A DNA stretch of 64,000 nt from Methylococcaceae bacterium UBA6146 (GTDB lineage: Bacteria > Pseudomonadota > Gammaproteobacteria > Methylococcales > Methylomonadaceae), in NCBI GenBank assembly GCA_002422395.1, contig DIUY01000002.1, positions 62,001 through 126,000 of the forward strand, given 5' to 3'. The position numbers were made by a program, and so were the translations under genes. This document shows, one piece after another, positions 60,838 through 64,000 of this stretch (positions are counted from its first letter, which is position 1; each line of letters begins with the position of its first letter). The notes under the pieces are model-generated. The model worked only from the letters and a program-made list of their open reading frames with translations. It was not told the origin of the DNA and made no database searches.

Positions 60838-60900
60838 GGAGTCCAACGGCTTTAGACGTTGGGCGGTGGGGCAGACAAACGGCTGAAGCCGTTTTACTCC
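60838..60900. repeat. Palindromic element overlapping the stop codon of the RM gene
   Basis: Outer GGAGT/ACTCC ends and arms GGAGTCCAACGGCTTTAG and CTGAAGCCGTTTTACTCC (19 of 24 arm positions pair) enclose a G-rich centre (GGGCGGTGGGGC). The right arm contains a nested AACGGCT-GA-AGCCGTT. The last codons and the TAA stop of the restriction-modification gene are inside the right arm. Confidence 0.8.
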
Positions 60901-63900
60901 GATTTCCCTTCAATGATGCTTATTTCCTCCGCCGTCAATTCATACAAGGCATAAACCAGCGTGTCGATTTGCGCTTCTAAAGCTTTGGTGTCGGCGGCGG
61001 GGTTTTGCTTTTTTAGGGCTAAGATTTTATCGACTAATTCGATAAAGGGTTGTTGCTGGTCGGAAGATAGTTTGGGAATAGGAAAATTTTTAATATCCGT
61101 AACCAGTATTTTTGGAAAAGCTCCTTTCGTTGCTTTAGGTGACGAATTGAAATGATAAAAAGAAGCTAAACGTGAATTTAAAATTGCTAATAAGAATTTT
61201 GCGCTATCACAATCATTGTTAAGAACAACAATTATCGATGGGTCATGATAAAGCTCCTCATCAGTATAAGCGGCGAAAATAGAAGGATTGGTTATTTCGC
61301 GGATAAGAATTCGGTTGCCTTTAAAAAATTTTGGCTGTCTAGGATTTGCAATTCCATCACAGTAATCTATCCATTCCTTACCATTCCAACTAACGCAATA
61401 TTTAATGACATCCTCTCCCCAAAGAAATTTCCTTAAACTTTCTTTTTCATTGCTACTATAGTGATAAATCCTGTTTTTTATTGTTTCTTTAGATTGTCCT
61501 TGATATTTATCGTAGGCGATTAATCCTTGGCTATATTCTGGAAATAACTCGTTTAAAGCTAAACTCGATTTTTTTATCTTAGAAATAATCTGCAATACAG
61601 AGCCGCCAAGTTTAAACAATAACCCCCAATTTTTGTTGTTATCTAAAATGTCGTCTTTTGATAAAAACATTGTTTTTCTGCTCGATAACTCTGAAAAATC
61701 CAATGTATCGTTGGTAGGTTTATAGCCAATTTTACTATTTCCGTTTTCATCTTTAACGAATACAGTAATTGCGTTAAAAATAGTCGCTGCATCAAATATT
61801 TTGAAAGCAGTACAATCAATCACACATTCGATAGACCAATTTTGTATAAGTTTTTTTCTATACTTTTCTGCAAAAACGTTAAACAAAAAGGTATTAGGAA
61901 TAATGAAAGAATTCACACCGCCGTCTTTCAAAAGAATATGAGCGGCCTCAATAAAATAATAATAAATTTCATAATCTGGAACATTGCCTAAATGCTTAAC
62001 AACATCCGTTCTATATTTATCTTTAATTGATACTCCATAAGGCGGATTCCCAATCACCACATCAAACCCTTTTGAAAGTCCAAACATCCATTCCGCATCA
62101 AAAAACGGGCTACCGGTATTTTGATCATACGGATCCCAAGCCGCAAGTTGGCGGGCGGTGTTGTTATCCCAACCGCTATCGGTCAATAAATCACCCATTT
62201 TTTCCCGCAAATTTTTATCTGCTTCGCGTAATTTACGTTTGGTTGCCGGTGTTTTGGCACTGAACAGGCGATGGCGCACGTCTTTTAGTTGCTCTTCAAG
62301 GGTGTTGACGTCAGGGTTGGCAAATACGCTGCTTTGGGCTTGGGGTCTGTCAATGCCTATCAATGTATTGGCGGCGACAAATTTGGTTTCTAAATTAGGC
62401 AAGGGTAAGATGCCGAAATTGTTTTTATCGGGATTGACAATTTGATCGACGACCAAGGAAATAAAAAATCGCAGTTTGCTGATTTGTATCGCAATCGGTT
62501 GAATATCGACACCGTAAATGCAGTTTTCGATTAAAAATAGTTTTCTGGCGTAGTCGGGATGGTTGACGTTTTTATCAAAGGTATTATTGAGTTCTTTGAG
62601 TTTGTCGCTAAGTTCCTTGTTGTCTTCAATGCTCATCGCCGCTTGGGTGTCGTGTAAAATTTTGGCGCGTTGCACGGCTTGCCATTGTTTGTTGTCGGGA
62701 TCGAGTTTGTGCAGGCAATGTACGAGCTTATGCAGTATGCCCATGGGGAACGCGCCGGAACCACACGCGGGGTCGAGTATTTTGCAGGTGTCGATGGCAT
62801 TAATGAGTTGCGTGGTTTCGGTTTCAGTAAAAGGGTTTAGCAAATTGTTGTAACTTAGCAAAGAGCGCAAGTTATCTATTTTTGGAGCGCAGGCTTCGCC
62901 TGAATCAGGCAAAGCCTGACCTCCAGCAAGATAGGCTATCAGCGATTCATCGACCATGTAATCGACAATTTCGCGCGGGGTGTAGAAACTGCCGGTTTGT
63001 TTACGTGCGGTGGTTTTGGTTTCCGGGTTGTAACTGGCCAGCAGGTTTTCAAACACTTGTCCTAATAATTCAGGGTCAAGGGCGATGTCCTCTTCAATCG
63101 GCGTGTTTTCGGTGACGGTAAATTTATAGGCGTTGAGGATGTTAATCAGCCCTTTGATGGGAACATCCTTTTGTTTTTTATCGCCTAATTCGTCGCTTAA
63201 ATCGGCATGTTGATCGCCATCAAAAAAAATGTAGTCAGGTACGCGCAGAAGATTGTCCGGGCGGTCTGAAAAGCCGTCTTCGTAAAGAATCACATCGCCG
63301 CCTTGCTTGCCTTTCAGCTGCGGGTCGGGTTTGTCGAGACATTCAAACAAGCCACCGTTCATGAAAGGAACGGTGGTTTCGACGAGCTTTAAAAAGGCTT
63401 GCGGGTCTTTAAAATAGCTTTCATAACGCATCAAGTTAGTGACATTTCGATGCTGTTTGTCTTTGCGAAATTCCCGCTTGCCTGCGGTTTGATTGAGCGT
63501 GGCGAAAAACAGGTTTTGCAAAATGGCGCGGTAATATTCGCTCCGTTGAGTTGTAGCGTTGTAGTTTTTTTCTTTATGTGGATCAAAGTCTTTAATCAGG
63601 TGTGTCTTGATGTAGTTTTCATCAAATAATTCGTCAGGTATTAGGTTTTTTTCTTTGATAAACCAGACAAACAAAATACGGGTCAGCAGTCGAATGAGAT
63701 TTTTAGCGTTATGCTCCCGGACTTTATCGTTTTGTGTTTCGTTAAATAAATCATCGGCATCAAAAGAGGCCATAGGAAATACGACTTCTTTTATTGCCCA
63801 AAAATACCATTGCGATAATTCTTTATAGAATTTCTTATTGAGTTCTTTGGTATCAAGTACCTTTTGCCAGGCGTTATGCAGTTCGACAAAATTACTGACT

Positions 63901-64000
63901 TTGTAAACACGTTTGATTTCGGTAAAAGACAGGTCAGAAAGGATGTCAATATGCGCACGATGTGGATTTTCCAGGGCAATATCTTTAATCAGCGTAATTT
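60894..64000 (-). CDS. Large N6-adenine DNA methyltransferase/restriction enzyme (Eco57I-like, type IIG), 5' end beyond the window
   Basis: The frame is open to the window edge: residues such as LIKDIALENPHRAHIDIL and VYKVSNFVELHNAWQ continue upstream of the internal Met at 63773, so the true start lies outside. At least 1030 residues are present. The methyltransferase core has the AdoMet motif DPACGSGAF and the catalytic NPPYG, the order seen in gamma-class N6-adenine methylases. Upstream LYEDGFSD and GSFYTPREIVDYM are usual in large type IIG proteins. The C-terminal third (about 61000-62000) is notably AT-rich and should hold the target recognition domain. No nuclease motif could be confirmed in the visible part, and no separate specificity subunit lies in the window. 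A palindrome is embedded in the gene (62884-62924). Confidence 0.85.
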   Translation of the reverse strand, partial: ITLIKDIALENPHRAHIDILSDLSFTEIKRVYKVSNFVELHNAWQKVLDTKELNKKFYKELSQWYFWAIKEVVFPMASFDADDLFNETQNDKVREHNAKNLIRLLTRILFVWFIKEKNLIPDELFDENYIKTHLIKDFDPHKEKNYNATTQRSEYYRAILQNLFFATLNQTAGKREFRKDKQHRNVTNLMRYESYFKDPQAFLKLVETTVPFMNGGLFECLDKPDPQLKGKQGGDVILYEDGFSDRPDNLLRVPDYIFFDGDQHADLSDELGDKKQKDVPIKGLINILNAYKFTVTENTPIEEDIALDPELLGQVFENLLASYNPETKTTARKQTGSFYTPREIVDYMVDESLIAYLAGGQALPDSGEACAPKIDNLRSLLSYNNLLNPFTETETTQLINAIDTCKILDPACGSGAFPMGILHKLVHCLHKLDPDNKQWQAVQRAKILHDTQAAMSIEDNKELSDKLKELNNTFDKNVNHPDYARKLFLIENCIYGVDIQPIAIQISKLRFFISLVVDQIVNPDKNNFGILPLPNLETKFVAANTLIGIDRPQAQSSVFANPDVNTLEEQLKDVRHRLFSAKTPATKRKLREADKNLREKMGDLLTDSGWDNNTARQLAAWDPYDQNTGSPFFDAEWMFGLSKGFDVVIGNPPYGVSIKDKYRTDVVKHLGNVPDYEIYYYFIEAAHILLKDGGVNSFIIPNTFLFNVFAEKYRKKLIQNWSIECVIDCTAFKIFDAATIFNAITVFVKDENGNSKIGYKPTNDTLDFSELSSRKTMFLSKDDILDNNKNWGLLFKLGGSVLQIISKIKKSSLALNELFPEYSQGLIAYDKYQGQSKETIKNRIYHYSSNEKESLRKFLWGEDVIKYCVSWNGKEWIDYCDGIANPRQPKFFKGNRILIREITNPSIFAAYTDEELYHDPSIIVVLNNDCDSAKFLLAILNSRLASFYHFNSSPKATKGAFPKILVTDIKNFPIPKLSSDQQQPFIELVDKILALKKQNPAADTKALEAQIDTLVYALYELTAEEISIIEGKSE
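62884..62924. repeat. In-frame 41-bp palindrome within the RM gene
   Basis: The arms GGAGCGCAGGCTTCGCCTGA and TCAGGCAAAGCCTGACCTCC (17 of 20 pairs) meet around one A. Read on the minus strand it encodes GGQALPDSGEACAP in frame, between YLA and KIDNLRS of the methyltransferase. It is not a typical coding sequence and resembles inserted palindromic elements. Confidence 0.8.

Noticed and set aside
1..64000. CRISPR array, prophage or insertion sequence
   Set aside because: I saw no regularly spaced repeats, transposase, integrase or phage structural genes in any frame; only short palindromes and coding tandem repeats were found.

Overview
The window looks like a chromosomal segment of a gammaproteobacterium. 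Supporting signs are the ffs-dnaX-ybaB-recR block, a six-gene Na+-translocating NADH:quinone reductase operon, RelA of the E. coli type, ParC, SmpB, RatA/RnfH and ExoI. An HpnN-type hopanoid transporter, a TonB receptor/YfiR pair and many dispersed palindromes would fit a gamma methanotroph (Methylococcales). That placement is inference: no methane-oxidation gene lies in the window. Base composition is moderate, and gene density is high on both strands.

Region by region. 1-5.0 kb: a YfiR-like periplasmic protein (cut by the window edge), a TonB-dependent receptor and relA, all on the minus strand. 5.2-5.55 kb: a tRNA operon (Pro-TGG, Arg-TCT, His-GTG) with a good promoter. 5.9-8.2 kb: a dicarboxylate/amino-acid symporter, a TM2 protein and a universal stress protein. 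8.6-12.1 kb: an RpoD-like sigma factor without region 1.1, then ftsH and a clear terminator. 12.4-18.8 kb: an accessory stretch with two secreted repeat proteins (HAF repeats; a seven-repeat propeller) and a small exported protein, interrupted by the divergent pair rpiA/ilvA. 19-23.6 kb: EVE protein, a tiny membrane protein, a polysaccharide flippase, an AI-2E-family permease and an OmpA-like lipoprotein with a Gln-rich repeat tail. 24-30.7 kb: DmeF-like metal efflux, an NdvB-like GH17/GT2 glucan synthase and the trkA-trkH potassium system. 30.8-38.5 kb: thpR, xseA, hpnN, parC and an acyl-CoA thioesterase. 38.8-42 kb: SRP RNA, dnaX, ybaB, recR and a HIT protein. 42.2-49.1 kb: nqrABCDEF, a DUF2845 protein and the small assembly gene nqrM. 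49.2-54.8 kb: CBS protein, ExoI, RnfH, RatA, an NSS transporter, SmpB, a cysteine hydrolase and a HopJ-family protein. 54.9-58.7 kb: a 1282-residue sensor. 58.7-64 kb: Rep helicase and a large restriction-modification protein that runs off the window.

The most notable object is the sensor at 54857-58705. Its N-terminal three-helix module matches the copper-binding ethylene-receptor domain of plant ETR1, including the Cys and His ligands. It is joined to PAS, GAF, GGDEF and EAL domains, which would link a small hydrophobic ligand to cyclic di-GMP. A second notable object is a 41-bp palindrome inserted in frame in the restriction-modification gene, with another palindrome supplying that gene's stop codon.

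Several modules depend on sodium or potassium (Nqr, the NSS and DAACS symporters, TrkAH), suggesting an active sodium economy. Many dispersed palindromes and poly-G tracts lie between and inside genes.
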